Part shown: positions 18,645-26,752 of the stretch, piece after piece
Layout: every line of letters starts with the position of its first letter
Numbering within the stretch: position 1 is the first letter of the stretch
Origin: Paludibacteraceae bacterium
Lineage (GTDB): Bacteria; Bacteroidota; Bacteroidia; Bacteroidales; Paludibacteraceae
Direction: 5' to 3'
DNA: 64,000 nucleotides
Assembly (NCBI GenBank): GCA_017961765.1
Contig: JAGCWQ010000116.1
Span: 62,001-126,000 of the forward strand
Program-made: the position numbers and the translations under genes
Notes under the pieces: generated by a model
The model's database searches: none
Seen by the model: the letters and a program-made list of their open reading frames with translations, nothing else
Told to the model about the DNA's origin: nothing

Positions 18645-19100
18645 CTACAAATCCTCTTCGTAAAGCAAATAGTGACTTTCCACCATACCCAAAGCCCGAT
18701 AGGTGGACAATCCCTGCTGATTGGTTCGGTCAACATAAAGACGTAAACACTTCACATCCGCCAATCTTGCCTCACGCTTGACATGTTCATACAACGAGCG
18801 GTAAGCTCCCTTCCGACGATACTCAGGACGGACATAGACACTCTGAATCCACCAATACCAAGCACAACGCCAATCACTCCACTCCCGAGTCAAGAAAAGG
18901 GAGCCGACGGTAGTACCCTCCTCCGTCTTAACAACATAGTACGTTCCCTTAGCCTCGTCCTTCAAACCTTCCGACACTCCTTGTCTCACCAAATCCGCAT
19001 CTAAGGCAGTACCCTCCGACTCCATCGCCATCTCCAACTGAAAGGTCGCAATCAAATCAGCCTCCGTCAATTTCGCTTTTTCTACTTTCCAACTATCCAT
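18645..19100 (-). CDS. GNAT-family N-acetyltransferase
   Basis: This gene encodes a 151-residue GCN5-related acetyltransferase. The acetyl-CoA-binding motif A is visible as SVYVRPEYRRKGAYRSLYEH, preceded by a strand containing AWYWWIQS and followed by CLRLYVDRTNQQGLSTYRALGM, the usual GNAT motif B. The substrate is not deducible; the tail (SHYLLYEEDL) is common in general GNATs acting on small molecules or protein N-termini. The open frame reaches 19151, but the extra 17 residues are unlike the family and ATG 19100 gives the usual length. It stands alone and shares a terminator with porT. Confidence 0.88.
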   Translation of the reverse strand: MDSWKVEKAKLTEADLIATFQLEMAMESEGTALDADLVRQGVSEGLKDEAKGTYYVVKTEEGTTVGSLFLTREWSDWRCAWYWWIQSVYVRPEYRRKGAYRSLYEHVKREARLADVKCLRLYVDRTNQQGLSTYRALGMVESHYLLYEEDL

Positions 19101-19319
19101 AAAAACTTCTTTTGGAAACAAAGGTAGCACAAGAGTGACGGAATATAACACCTACACCCCAAGGATTTTTTCGGGAAATAATTAACTTTATGGCCAGATT
19201 TCGATAGCTGCTTTGATTGCAAGTATATGCCTACACACCATCCCCCAACAATACGGAGATGGGCTATATATGCAACAGAAAATAAAGGAAATTCATTGAA
19301 TCACTTCAAAACAAACGAT

Positions 19320-19613
19320 ATGCAAACAACCATCATGACACAAGACCTCTGTATGAAATTCTTGGTTTGGTCTTACTTCTATCATGGCATCCAGCCAGAT
19401 AAAGAGAAAAGTTTTTCGGAATATGGCATCTTCAAAAAATCTGATTGCCAACGATTGGACGAACTGAAAGATTCGCTTTTCTTGTGTTTCGAGGCAGAAT
19501 CCATCCGCAGAGCCTGCGAACAATTCTACAAAGCAAAAGTCCTACACGAACCCTGTCCCTATTCCCAAGCTGATTTAGACCAAATGTTCGCATCGGAAAT
19601 CGAGAAAGCATAA
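19320..19613 (+). CDS. Hypothetical protein, 97 aa
   Basis: This gene encodes a small protein of 97 residues, mostly helical in pattern (KSDCQRLDELKDSLFLCFEAESIRRACEQFYKAKVL) with four cysteines and no signal peptide or membrane segment. I do not recognise the family. The frame could start at 19227, but the sequence before residue 32 of that frame is low in quality (MPTHHPPTIRRW) and ATG 19320 looks better. It is a single gene followed by a good terminator, which supports its being expressed. Confidence 0.6.
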   Translation: MQTTIMTQDLCMKFLVWSYFYHGIQPDKEKSFSEYGIFKKSDCQRLDELKDSLFLCFEAESIRRACEQFYKAKVLHEPCPYSQADLDQMFASEIEKA

Positions 19614-19633
19614 TCTAGAATCAAATGCACTAA

Positions 19634-19668
19634 AAAAGGCGACCTTCACGATCGCCTTTTGCTTTTAT
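19634..19668. terminator. Terminator after the 97-aa gene and ftsY
   Basis: AAAAGGCGA at 19634-19642 pairs with TCGCCTTTT at 19652-19660. It lies between convergent genes and can serve both. Confidence 0.8.
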
Positions 19669-19687
19669 CATTTCTTCAATACAAGAA

Positions 19688-20641
19688 TCAAGATTTAAAC
19701 AACGAATCCACGAACTCATGTTTACGGAAGACCTGTAGATGGTCGATGCCCTCGCCCACTCCGATATACTTAACAGGAATCTTGAATTGGTCTGAGATGC
19801 CGATCACCACACCACCTCTTGCCGTACCATCCAACTTCGTGATGGCCAAAGCAGTCACATCCGTTGCCTTCGTAAATTGACGTGCTTGTTCAAAGGCATT
19901 CTGTCCCGTAGAGCCATCCAAGACAAGGAGAACCTCCTGCGGCGCATTTGGAATCACCTTATTCATCACCTGCTTGATTTTGGAAAGCTCGTTCATCAAG
20001 TTTACCTTATTGTGAAGACGGCCAGCCGTATCGATGATGACGACATCGGCACCGTTAGCTTTCGCAGACGAAAGCGTATCAAACGCAACAGAGGCAGGAT
20101 CCGCACCCATCTTCTGCTTAATGACAGGACAACCCACACGCTCACCCCAGATAACCAACTGCTCAACAGCAGCCGCCCTGAAGGTATCTGCCGCACCCAA
20201 ATAGACCTTCTTGCCTGCTTTCGTAAATTGGTAGGCCAACTTGCCAATCGTAGTAGTCTTTCCCACTCCATTGACACCTACGACCATAATCACGTAAGGA
20301 TCAGAAGATTCAGGCAAAGAGAAATCATCACCGTCCAATGTATCATTATCCTCCAACAAGGCGGCGATTTCCTCCTTCAATATGCGATTCAACTCGTCCG
20401 TACCGACATACTTGTCTCTTGCCACACGTTTCTCAATCCGCTCAATAATGCGCAAGGTCGTCTCCGCACCGACATCGGAAGTAAGAAGGACCTCCTCCAA
20501 ATTGTCAAGCACTTCATCATCCACCTTGGATTTTCCTGCGACAACCCTCGTGATTTTGGAGAAAAAACTTTCCTTTGTTTTTTCAAGACCTTTGTCCAAG
20601 GTCTCCTTTTTTTCCTTTGTAAAGATACTAAACAATCCCAT
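19688..20641 (-). CDS. ftsY: Signal recognition particle receptor FtsY
   Basis: This gene encodes a 317-residue SRP GTPase with N and G domains. The four-helix N domain covers about residues 20-100. The G domain shows the P-loop GVNGVGKTTTIGKLA (near residue 120), DTFRAAAVEQL, DTAGRLHNKVNLMNELSKI and TKLDGTARGG, and it closes with YIGVGEGIDHLQVF. FtsY docks the ribosome-SRP complex at the membrane. The acidic A domain is nearly absent, as is usual in Bacteroidota. Here it stands alone with its own -7 box, whereas in the Bacteroides genomes I recall it follows rpmB-rpmG-DUF4295; that cluster is at 59.8-60.4 kb in this window without ftsY. Confidence 0.97.
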   Translation of the reverse strand: MGLFSIFTKEKKETLDKGLEKTKESFFSKITRVVAGKSKVDDEVLDNLEEVLLTSDVGAETTLRIIERIEKRVARDKYVGTDELNRILKEEIAALLEDNDTLDGDDFSLPESSDPYVIMVVGVNGVGKTTTIGKLAYQFTKAGKKVYLGAADTFRAAAVEQLVIWGERVGCPVIKQKMGADPASVAFDTLSSAKANGADVVIIDTAGRLHNKVNLMNELSKIKQVMNKVIPNAPQEVLLVLDGSTGQNAFEQARQFTKATDVTALAITKLDGTARGGVVIGISDQFKIPVKYIGVGEGIDHLQVFRKHEFVDSLFKS

Positions 20642-20715
20642 ACCGAATCATTAAGCAAACGATACGCCCAGAGAAGAAGCGATACGTCCAAATTAAAAAA
20701 ATTAATATCTAATTG

Positions 20716-20723
20716 CAAAAATA
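20716..20723 (-). promoter_or_regulatory. -7 box of ftsY
   Basis: On the minus strand this reads TATTTTTG, a perfect -7 match, with a leader of about 70 bases. Confidence 0.5.
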
Positions 20724-20810
20724 ATAAATATTTATTACCAACGACTTCTATTTAACCGAATTTATGATTTGCGCCAACAACAAAACGGTTCTTTCAAAGC
20801 GACAACAGCA

Positions 20811-21905
20811 TCATTTTTTCACAACACCGCCTCCGACGACCTTGCCATCCTGGTATAAAACAACCGATTGGCCTGGGGCTACTCCCCATACTGGCTCGTC
20901 GAAAGTCAGTTTCATCTTCTTTCCGTCTGTCTCGATCGTTGCCGAAGTTGCCGGACTCTTATAACGAATGCGGACATCTAGTTTCGGATTCGCCAACAAG
21001 GCCTCCAAATCCGTAAATTGGCAATCCACCGCACGGAGAGTGGAGGTGTACAAATCGTCCCTTTCTCCCAGCTTCACGATGTTCTTCTTAGCGTTGATTC
21101 CCGCCACATAACGAGGGTCGCCGAATGCCACTCGCAAACCCTTGCGCTGACCGATTGTATAATTTTGGAACCCTTGGTGCGTACCTATCTTGCGTCCTTG
21201 CATATCGACAAAAGAGCCAGGAACACACTTCTGGTCGAAGTCTTCCACATTTTTTTTCAAGAAATCACGATAGTCGTCGTTCGGGATAAAACAAATCTCC
21301 TGGCTTTCCGTCTTGGTCGAGAGCTTCTCATAGCCCCGTTCCTTCGCCATCCGACGAACCTCCTCCTTCGTATATTGACCCAAAGGGAAAATCGTCCGAG
21401 CCAAAAACTCCTCCTTGATTCTCCACAAGAAATAAGTTTGGTCTTTACAGGTGTCAACGGCAGCACTGAGATAATGGTGGCCGTTCTCCTCCCTGATTTG
21501 GGCATAATGACCTGTGGCAATGTAGTCGCAACCGAATTGGTCGGCCACCTCCAGCAATTTGCCCCATTTGATAGTGGCATTGCACAAGACACATGGATTA
21601 GGAGTACGACCGTCCATATATTCATCGATAAAATTACGGATGACCGACTCGTAAAACTGCTCTCTGAAATCGATGATGTGGTGTTCGAAGCCGAGACTTT
21701 GAGCCATTCGCTTTGCCTCCATAATGGCATCTATCGTACAGCAGCCCTTCTCCTTGGCAATACAACTCTCCTTCATGCTGTCCCAAGTACGATAGGTCAC
21801 TCCGACAAGGTCATAGCCTTGCTCCTGCAACAGAATCGCCGACATGGTGCTATCAATGCCACCACTCATCGCCATTAACACTTTACCCTTGCCCATGCTA
21901 TTCAT
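20811..21905 (-). CDS. mnmA: tRNA-specific 2-thiouridylase MnmA
   Basis: This gene encodes a 364-residue enzyme that thiolates U34 of tRNA-Lys, -Glu and -Gln. It has the ATP-pyrophosphatase loop VLMAMSGGIDSTMSAILL near the N-terminus, the first catalytic cysteine in NPCVLCNATIKW, DQTYFLWRI, the second in SQEICFIPNDDYRDF, and a C-terminal barrel ending GQSVVLYQDGKVVGGG. The open frame extends to 22004, but a perfect -7 box at 21912-21919 places the transcript start close to 21905, so the start is ATG 21905 or ATG 21896 (MGKGKVLM). Either way the leader is very short. A hairpin and T run on the same strand just upstream (21974-22000) separates it from a possible small RNA. Confidence 0.96.
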   Translation of the reverse strand: MNSMGKGKVLMAMSGGIDSTMSAILLQEQGYDLVGVTYRTWDSMKESCIAKEKGCCTIDAIMEAKRMAQSLGFEHHIIDFREQFYESVIRNFIDEYMDGRTPNPCVLCNATIKWGKLLEVADQFGCDYIATGHYAQIREENGHHYLSAAVDTCKDQTYFLWRIKEEFLARTIFPLGQYTKEEVRRMAKERGYEKLSTKTESQEICFIPNDDYRDFLKKNVEDFDQKCVPGSFVDMQGRKIGTHQGFQNYTIGQRKGLRVAFGDPRYVAGINAKKNIVKLGERDDLYTSTLRAVDCQFTDLEALLANPKLDVRIRYKSPATSATIETDGKKMKLTFDEPVWGVAPGQSVVLYQDGKVVGGGVVKK

Positions 21906-21911
21906 TTTGTG

Positions 21912-21919
21912 CAAAGATA
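21912..21919 (-). promoter_or_regulatory. -7 box of mnmA, almost on the start codon
   Basis: On the minus strand this reads TATCTTTG, ending 6 bases before ATG 21905. The transcript should start within a few bases of the start codon. Confidence 0.6.
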
Positions 21920-21971
21920 ACGATTTTTCCGATTTCGTACCGACAATCGAACCATTCAAGCACAAGAGAGA

Positions 21972-22053
21972 AGAAAAAAGGAGACTCATTTGAGCCTCCT
22001 CCATGGTATTTCTGGTATTATAAAAAGGTTCGGAAGATGAAACTTATCTTAAA
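21972..22053 (-). ncRNA. Candidate small RNA upstream of mnmA
   Basis: On the minus strand a promoter-like pair TTTG (22087-22090), a 19-base spacer and GAATTTTG (22060-22067, one mismatch to TAnnTTTG) is followed by about 80 bases. These end in a strong terminator: AGGAGGCTC, loop AAAT, GAGTCTCCT (9 pairs with one G-U) and five T. A 5' hairpin AAGAT...ATCTT is also present. No annotated gene lies upstream on this strand that the terminator could serve. The longest mnmA frame runs through it, but the mnmA promoter lies downstream. It is therefore a small RNA or an attenuated leader. Confidence 0.4.
21974..22000 (-). terminator. Intrinsic terminator upstream of mnmA (minus strand)
   Basis: Nine-pair hairpin at 21979-22000 with loop AAAT followed by T5 at 21978-21974 on the minus strand. 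There is no T run on the plus side, so it acts only in the minus direction. Confidence 0.7.
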
Positions 22054-22183
22054 CGGTGGCAAAATTCAGTATTATTTTTCGCAACACAAAATATTAAAAT
22101 ATATTATAAAACATAAAAAAGCCTTTTTTTCGCTGTTTTTTGACAGAAATAACACAAAAAACGCTTTCTATCGAAAAAAATCG

Positions 22184-22191
22184 TACTTTTG
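22184..22191 (+). promoter_or_regulatory. -7 box of the chromate transporter operon
   Basis: TACTTTTG is a perfect -7 match. It leaves a leader of about 78 bases before the first chr gene. Confidence 0.55.
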
Positions 22192-22275
22192 CGCATCATG
22201 ATTTTAATGATTTGGAACTAGACAAGGAAATTTTAGATTTTCCAAAATAAAACACAATAAATCTGACAAAGAGCT

Positions 22276-22803
22276 ATGATGACATGTTTACAATTGTTCA
22301 GGATTTTTCTAAACATAGGGGCATTCACGTTAGGAGGAGGCTACGCCATGCTCAGCATGGTGAAGCAGAGCATCGTCGAGCAGAAGAAATGGATATCCGA
22401 AAATGAGTTTTGGGAGATGATCACCATCGTTCAGACCCTTCCCGGAGTCTTCGCCATCAATACCGCCCTCTATGTAGGCTACAAAATCAAGGGGAAAGCA
22501 GGTGCGCTCGCCGCCATGTTGGGAGCCGGGATTCCCTCCTTTTTCATCATCCTGCTCATCGCCATGTTTTTCGTGGAATTCAAAGACAATGAAAGCGTGG
22601 CACGCATATTCAAGGGCATACGTCCCTGTGTCGTAGCTCTCATCTTAGCGCCAGCCATCCAGATGATCCAATCTGCCAACCTGAATTGGAAGACATTTTT
22701 CATTCCCTTCCTTGCAGCCCTTCTCATCTGGCAATGCCACGTATCACCCATCTATATCATCGTCGTTGCCGCCCTTGGTAGCCTAATCATAAGGAGGATT
22801 TAA
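22276..22803 (+). CDS. Chromate transporter, N-terminal-type half (short-chain CHR)
   Basis: This gene encodes a 175-residue membrane protein with the CHR-domain motif FTLGGGYAMLSMVKQSIVEQ near the start, LPGVFAINTALYVGYKIKG, then several hydrophobic segments. It is one of two homologous halves encoded side by side; together they equal one long-chain ChrA. Such pairs are known as short-chain CHR proteins and are thought to form a heterodimer that exports chromate or another oxyanion. The next gene starts one base after this stop. Many Bacteroidota carry such pairs without chromate resistance, so the physiological substrate is uncertain. Confidence 0.92.
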   Translation: MMTCLQLFRIFLNIGAFTLGGGYAMLSMVKQSIVEQKKWISENEFWEMITIVQTLPGVFAINTALYVGYKIKGKAGALAAMLGAGIPSFFIILLIAMFFVEFKDNESVARIFKGIRPCVVALILAPAIQMIQSANLNWKTFFIPFLAALLIWQCHVSPIYIIVVAALGSLIIRRI

Positions 22804-22804
22804 A

Positions 22805-23344
22805 ATGGAGTATTTATATCTTGCCTACGTATTTTTCAAGATCGGGCTGTTCGGTTTCGGAGGCGGCTATGCCATGATCTCACTGATCCAAGACGAAGTG
22901 GTGAACAACCACCATTGGATGAACGCCCAGACATTTGCCGACGTATTGGCCATTTCCCAAATGACCCCCGGTCCCATCTCCATCAACACGGCAACCTATG
23001 TCGGATTCAACGTCGGAGGCCTACTAGGGGCAATCATCTCCACTTTTTGTCTATGTCTGCCCTCCATCCTTATGATGTACTTCGTCATCCGCTTCCTTTT
23101 CAAGAAGAAAGGGAACCCGACCATCAAAAGACTAATAGATGACTTGAAACCAGCCATAGCGGGACTAATCCTATCGGCGGCTCTCATCATGATGACGAAA
23201 GAGAACTTCAGCGATGCAGGAATCGAAGAGTGCAACATAAGTGTCATTATCTGCATTGCCGCCTTCATCTGCACTTTTTTCCTAAAAATAAATCCGATGA
23301 TTCTAATTTCAGCAGCCGGATTAATCGGTTTTTTTGTATTTTAG
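22805..23344 (+). CDS. Chromate transporter, C-terminal-type half (short-chain CHR)
   Basis: This gene encodes a 179-residue partner of the preceding gene, with FGFGGGYAMISLIQDEVV, MTPGPISINTATYVGFNVGG and SILMMYFVIRFLF. The TPGPISINTATYVGF block differs from the partner's LPGVFAINTALYVGY as expected for the two half types, which have opposite membrane orientation. The one-base gap to the preceding stop implies translational coupling. No regulator is adjacent. The next gene starts 66 bases later and may be cotranscribed. Confidence 0.92.
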   Translation: MEYLYLAYVFFKIGLFGFGGGYAMISLIQDEVVNNHHWMNAQTFADVLAISQMTPGPISINTATYVGFNVGGLLGAIISTFCLCLPSILMMYFVIRFLFKKKGNPTIKRLIDDLKPAIAGLILSAALIMMTKENFSDAGIEECNISVIICIAAFICTFFLKINPMILISAAGLIGFFVF

Positions 23345-23410
23345 ACGAAGAAAACGAGAGACCTCACAGAATGCTTTTTCTTTCTCAAGGAAATTATAAA
23401 CTAATTATAT

Positions 23411-24439
23411 ATGAATAGGTTGACTTTATTAAAAAGAGTACTGATAGTGATAGGTTTGCTAATCGGACTCGCATCATGTTCGCAAAAAACGGAATGGAAA
23501 CAAAAGCACAACATCAGCTTTTACCATTGGAAATCCACCTACAACGTGGATGAGGAAGTAAGGGAGTACACCCGAGATTTGGAATGCCAGAAGGTTTACA
23601 TCCACATTTTCGATGTCATAAAAAAGGGAGGCGTCATCATGCCGACAGACGAATTAGTGCCGATAGACACCAACCTTTTACATGCCGACTCCGTGAAGTT
23701 CGTCCCAGTCGTATTCTTCACAAACGACGTGTTCACCGACATAAAGCCAGACCAATTGCGGGATTTGGTTTACAACGTAAGTTCCCTCATCAACACCATA
23801 GCCTATGCCGGCATGAACGTGGCCAACTTCTCTGAAGTTCAAATCGACTGCGACTGGACACAGACGACCAAGGAGAACTATTTTAACTTCCTAACCCAAC
23901 TAGGAGAGCAGATGGACAAAGAGATCAGCAGCACCATCCGTCTGCACCAAGTGAAGGACAAGGACATAATGGGCGTGCCTCCCGTAAAGAAAGGATACTT
24001 GATGTGCTATGCAACATCCGACCCACGGGACGGTATGAAATCCAACTCCATTCTCGACATCAACCTTCTGAAGAACTACACAGCCAACTTGCAGTCCTAC
24101 CCTCTCGATTTGGATTTTGCATTGCCTCTCTTCTCCTGGGGAATCGTGACCAACCACCAAGGGAAAGTCAAATTGGTAAACGGTCTTTCTAAAGCCGACT
24201 TGGAAAACGAAGGATTCAAGAAGATTGCAGACAACCAATACAAAGTGTTGGAAGACTGCTTCCTCAACGACTTATACATCAACAAAGATTTCACAATCGA
24301 GGTGGAAGAAATCACCCCGGAGCTTTTGGTGGATACTAAGAAATATCTAGACGAAAAGATCAATAAAGAGTACAACATCGTCTATTACCACCTTAGCAAG
24401 GGATTCTTGAAACGCTTTTCTATTAACGATTTAAATTGA
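23411..24439 (+). CDS. Lipoprotein of unknown function, possible DUF3142-like glycosidase fold
   Basis: This gene encodes a 342-residue lipoprotein: a membrane-spanning signal segment is followed by the lipobox GLASC. The mature domain starts HNISFYHWKSTYNVDEEV, continues VYIHIFDV, KFVPVVFF and VQIDCDWTQTTKENYFNFL, and later has YLMCYATSD and LDFALPLFSW. This alternation of strands and helices, with an acidic DCDW after a strand, looks like a TIM-barrel glycoside-hydrolase fold and resembles DUF3142 proteins, although I cannot confirm the family. It ends seven bases before the next gene, an unknown repeat protein, and the two are almost certainly expressed together at the cell surface or in the periplasm. 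Confidence 0.72.
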   Translation: MNRLTLLKRVLIVIGLLIGLASCSQKTEWKQKHNISFYHWKSTYNVDEEVREYTRDLECQKVYIHIFDVIKKGGVIMPTDELVPIDTNLLHADSVKFVPVVFFTNDVFTDIKPDQLRDLVYNVSSLINTIAYAGMNVANFSEVQIDCDWTQTTKENYFNFLTQLGEQMDKEISSTIRLHQVKDKDIMGVPPVKKGYLMCYATSDPRDGMKSNSILDINLLKNYTANLQSYPLDLDFALPLFSWGIVTNHQGKVKLVNGLSKADLENEGFKKIADNQYKVLEDCFLNDLYINKDFTIEVEEITPELLVDTKKYLDEKINKEYNIVYYHLSKGFLKRFSINDLN

Positions 24440-24446
24440 TTCAGAC

Positions 24447-26597
24447 ATGAAAAAACATATTTTCTCCATATTATCACTTTCCCTCTTCTGCTACGGCAGC
24501 GCACTTGCCTGCGGCGGAGACTACTACGAAGAGGACTTTTACGCCAGCAAAGCTTTCAACCAAGAAACCATCGAAGAACAAGAGTTCTTCCCCTTCTTGA
24601 GAACCTACAACTTTTCTTACGATAAAGCCCCAATAAAGACCAACCAAAACTGTAACGACTGGGCCACCTACTTCGGCATCACACAGGAGCAAGCCTACTA
24701 TCTGGTCACGAAGGCTTCCAAAGTATCTTTGGATCAACTCATCCAATCGGGCAAAGCGACAGACCCCAATCTGAAATTCGCCGACAAGGCATTCTGCAAA
24801 GCGAAAAAAGGAGGCTTGACCTACCTTGCTTTCGCCAAATACTTGGAACCCTACATGGACACCAAAGAGAGAGACTCCTACGACTTGTGGACCTACCACT
24901 ACAACGAAAAGCCTCTGAATGAATTGGAATACGAGGAGACCTTGGAAAGCCTCATCAACGCATACAACAGCCAATCAGACAAACAATTGAAAATACGGTA
25001 TGGCTACCAGATCGTGCGTTTGGCCCACTACAAAAAACATTACCAAGAGGCCACTCAATATTTCTATCAATACGTCGAGTCATTGAAAATCAAGCCAGAG
25101 ATATACTATTATGCATTGAGCCAAAAAGCAGGTGCATTGGATGCCCAAGAGAGCAAATCCCGTAACGCTTCGAAATCCAATGCCGTATCGGATTTCATCC
25201 AAATATTCAACGAATCCAAGGACTTGAAGTTCGCTGCATACAACTCTCTCCGCTTCTGCAACAGACGGACGGGTCTCAACACAGCCTTCCAACTAGCCAA
25301 CAGAGAGAGCGGTAACAGAGCCTGCGACATCTATTTCTTGTTGGCATACAACAATTTCAACAACCCAATCAACGAGTTGGAAAAGATCGTAAAGATCAAT
25401 CCTAACGCTCCACACGCCAAAGTACTGATGGCCCGCTTCGTCAACGAGGTGGAAGGCTCCAGCAATCTATACAACAGATGGGAGTCTCCAAAATCAGTGC
25501 GCCCCTCTTTCAGCAACATAGATGACGCCATCCGAATAGCAGAAAACCAAGCACAGACTGTCCAAAACAAAAATTTCTGGAACCTTGCCACCGCATTTCT
25601 CCACACCTACTGCTTAGATTTTGGCAAAGCAAAGAGCTATTTGAGCAAGGTAAACGGCAACAACGACCTTTTCAAGAGCCAAAAGGAACTGCTTGCCAGC
25701 ATCATAGATATCGTTGAACCTGCCTCTTTCTCGGAGAACTTGGCAAACACCCTCTTCGAAAAGCACGAAAAAACATTCAACGAACCTATCATCCAAGAAA
25801 TATTAACCCGCCGCCTCGGTGAAATCCACGCCATAGGGAAACAACGCTTGCTATTATACGGTACCGGAGGAGAAGACCTAAATCCACAGATTTGGGAGGA
25901 TATCATCGCATTGGCAAAGAAGTCCAGCAAAAGTAAGTTTGAAAAATGGTTGTTCGCAAGAGCCGGAGAAACCGACCTCAAATATCTGAACAATCGCCTA
26001 GGAATGACCTATTTCTTCAATGGAAACATAGAGAAGGCCAACTCACTTATCACCAGTTCGGACAAAATAATAAATGCCAAGTGTGCATTCTGCTATACAG
26101 TAGCCCATATCATTTACGACGGTTCGGAAGAAGAGAGCACCTTCTACGACGACTACATCAAAGAGATGATGGGCAATACCTCTTTTGCAAACATCAAATT
26201 CAACGATGCAATCGGTCAATTGAACAAACTCTACAAACAAGCGGAAGGAGCAGGAGACAAGGCTGCCAAGGCCAACTTCCTATTGGGCAACTTCTACTAC
26301 AATTTCGGTCCATCAGGCTACTACCGTTATAGGCTCGAATATAGTGGAGAGTTTGAGTCCATAGCGACTAAATTCTATGCGGAAGCTCTAAAGAAAGTAA
26401 GCGACGACCCTGAATTGAAGGCCAAAATCCTTTTTGCCCTGGCAAAATCGACAAAAGAAGGAAATAGATTCCAAGGTCAACATGGCGAGATATTGCCTTA
26501 CTTCAGAAGCCTAAACGAGTTGAAACAGACCCAATTCCGTCAAACAGCCATCTCCAAATGCGCTTATTTTGCAGACTTCGTCAATGACGCAGAATAG
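24447..26597 (+). CDS. Exported TPR-like repeat protein of unknown function, 716 aa
   Basis: This gene encodes a 716-residue exported protein. The signal peptide ends at SALACGG, so the mature chain would start with Cys-Gly-Gly if lipidated, but the box (A-L-A-C) is only a fair lipobox. The body is almost fully helical with repeating 30-40 residue units (YQEATQYFYQYVESL, NFWNLATAFLHTYCLDFGKA, KYLNNRLGMTYFFNGNIEKA, AAKANFLLGNFYYNFG), as in tetratricopeptide or related solenoids. No enzymatic motif is seen. It follows the 342-aa lipoprotein after seven bases and ends the unit with a strong terminator. The pair may form a surface or periplasmic complex, by inference from coupling. Confidence 0.75.
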   Translation: MKKHIFSILSLSLFCYGSALACGGDYYEEDFYASKAFNQETIEEQEFFPFLRTYNFSYDKAPIKTNQNCNDWATYFGITQEQAYYLVTKASKVSLDQLIQSGKATDPNLKFADKAFCKAKKGGLTYLAFAKYLEPYMDTKERDSYDLWTYHYNEKPLNELEYEETLESLINAYNSQSDKQLKIRYGYQIVRLAHYKKHYQEATQYFYQYVESLKIKPEIYYYALSQKAGALDAQESKSRNASKSNAVSDFIQIFNESKDLKFAAYNSLRFCNRRTGLNTAFQLANRESGNRACDIYFLLAYNNFNNPINELEKIVKINPNAPHAKVLMARFVNEVEGSSNLYNRWESPKSVRPSFSNIDDAIRIAENQAQTVQNKNFWNLATAFLHTYCLDFGKAKSYLSKVNGNNDLFKSQKELLASIIDIVEPASFSENLANTLFEKHEKTFNEPIIQEILTRRLGEIHAIGKQRLLLYGTGGEDLNPQIWEDIIALAKKSSKSKFEKWLFARAGETDLKYLNNRLGMTYFFNGNIEKANSLITSSDKIINAKCAFCYTVAHIIYDGSEEESTFYDDYIKEMMGNTSFANIKFNDAIGQLNKLYKQAEGAGDKAAKANFLLGNFYYNFGPSGYYRYRLEYSGEFESIATKFYAEALKKVSDDPELKAKILFALAKSTKEGNRFQGQHGEILPYFRSLNELKQTQFRQTAISKCAYFADFVNDAE

Positions 26598-26622
26598 AGA
26601 TAGGAGGAAAAACTAAAAATAG

Positions 26623-26663
26623 GAGCCCTGAAAATTGCATGTGCGACTTTCAGGGCTCTTTGT
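26623..26663 (+). terminator. Terminator of the 23.4-26.6 kb operon
   Basis: GAGCCCTGAAA at 26623-26633 pairs with TTTCAGGGCTC at 26648-26658, then TTTGTT. Confidence 0.88.
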
Positions 26664-26752
26664 TCATGACGAAATAGTATCCTCCCTTGTAGTAGATAAC
26701 CATATCAAAAGCCACAGGGCCAAGTGAAAAAGAGATAGAAAATCCATAACGA

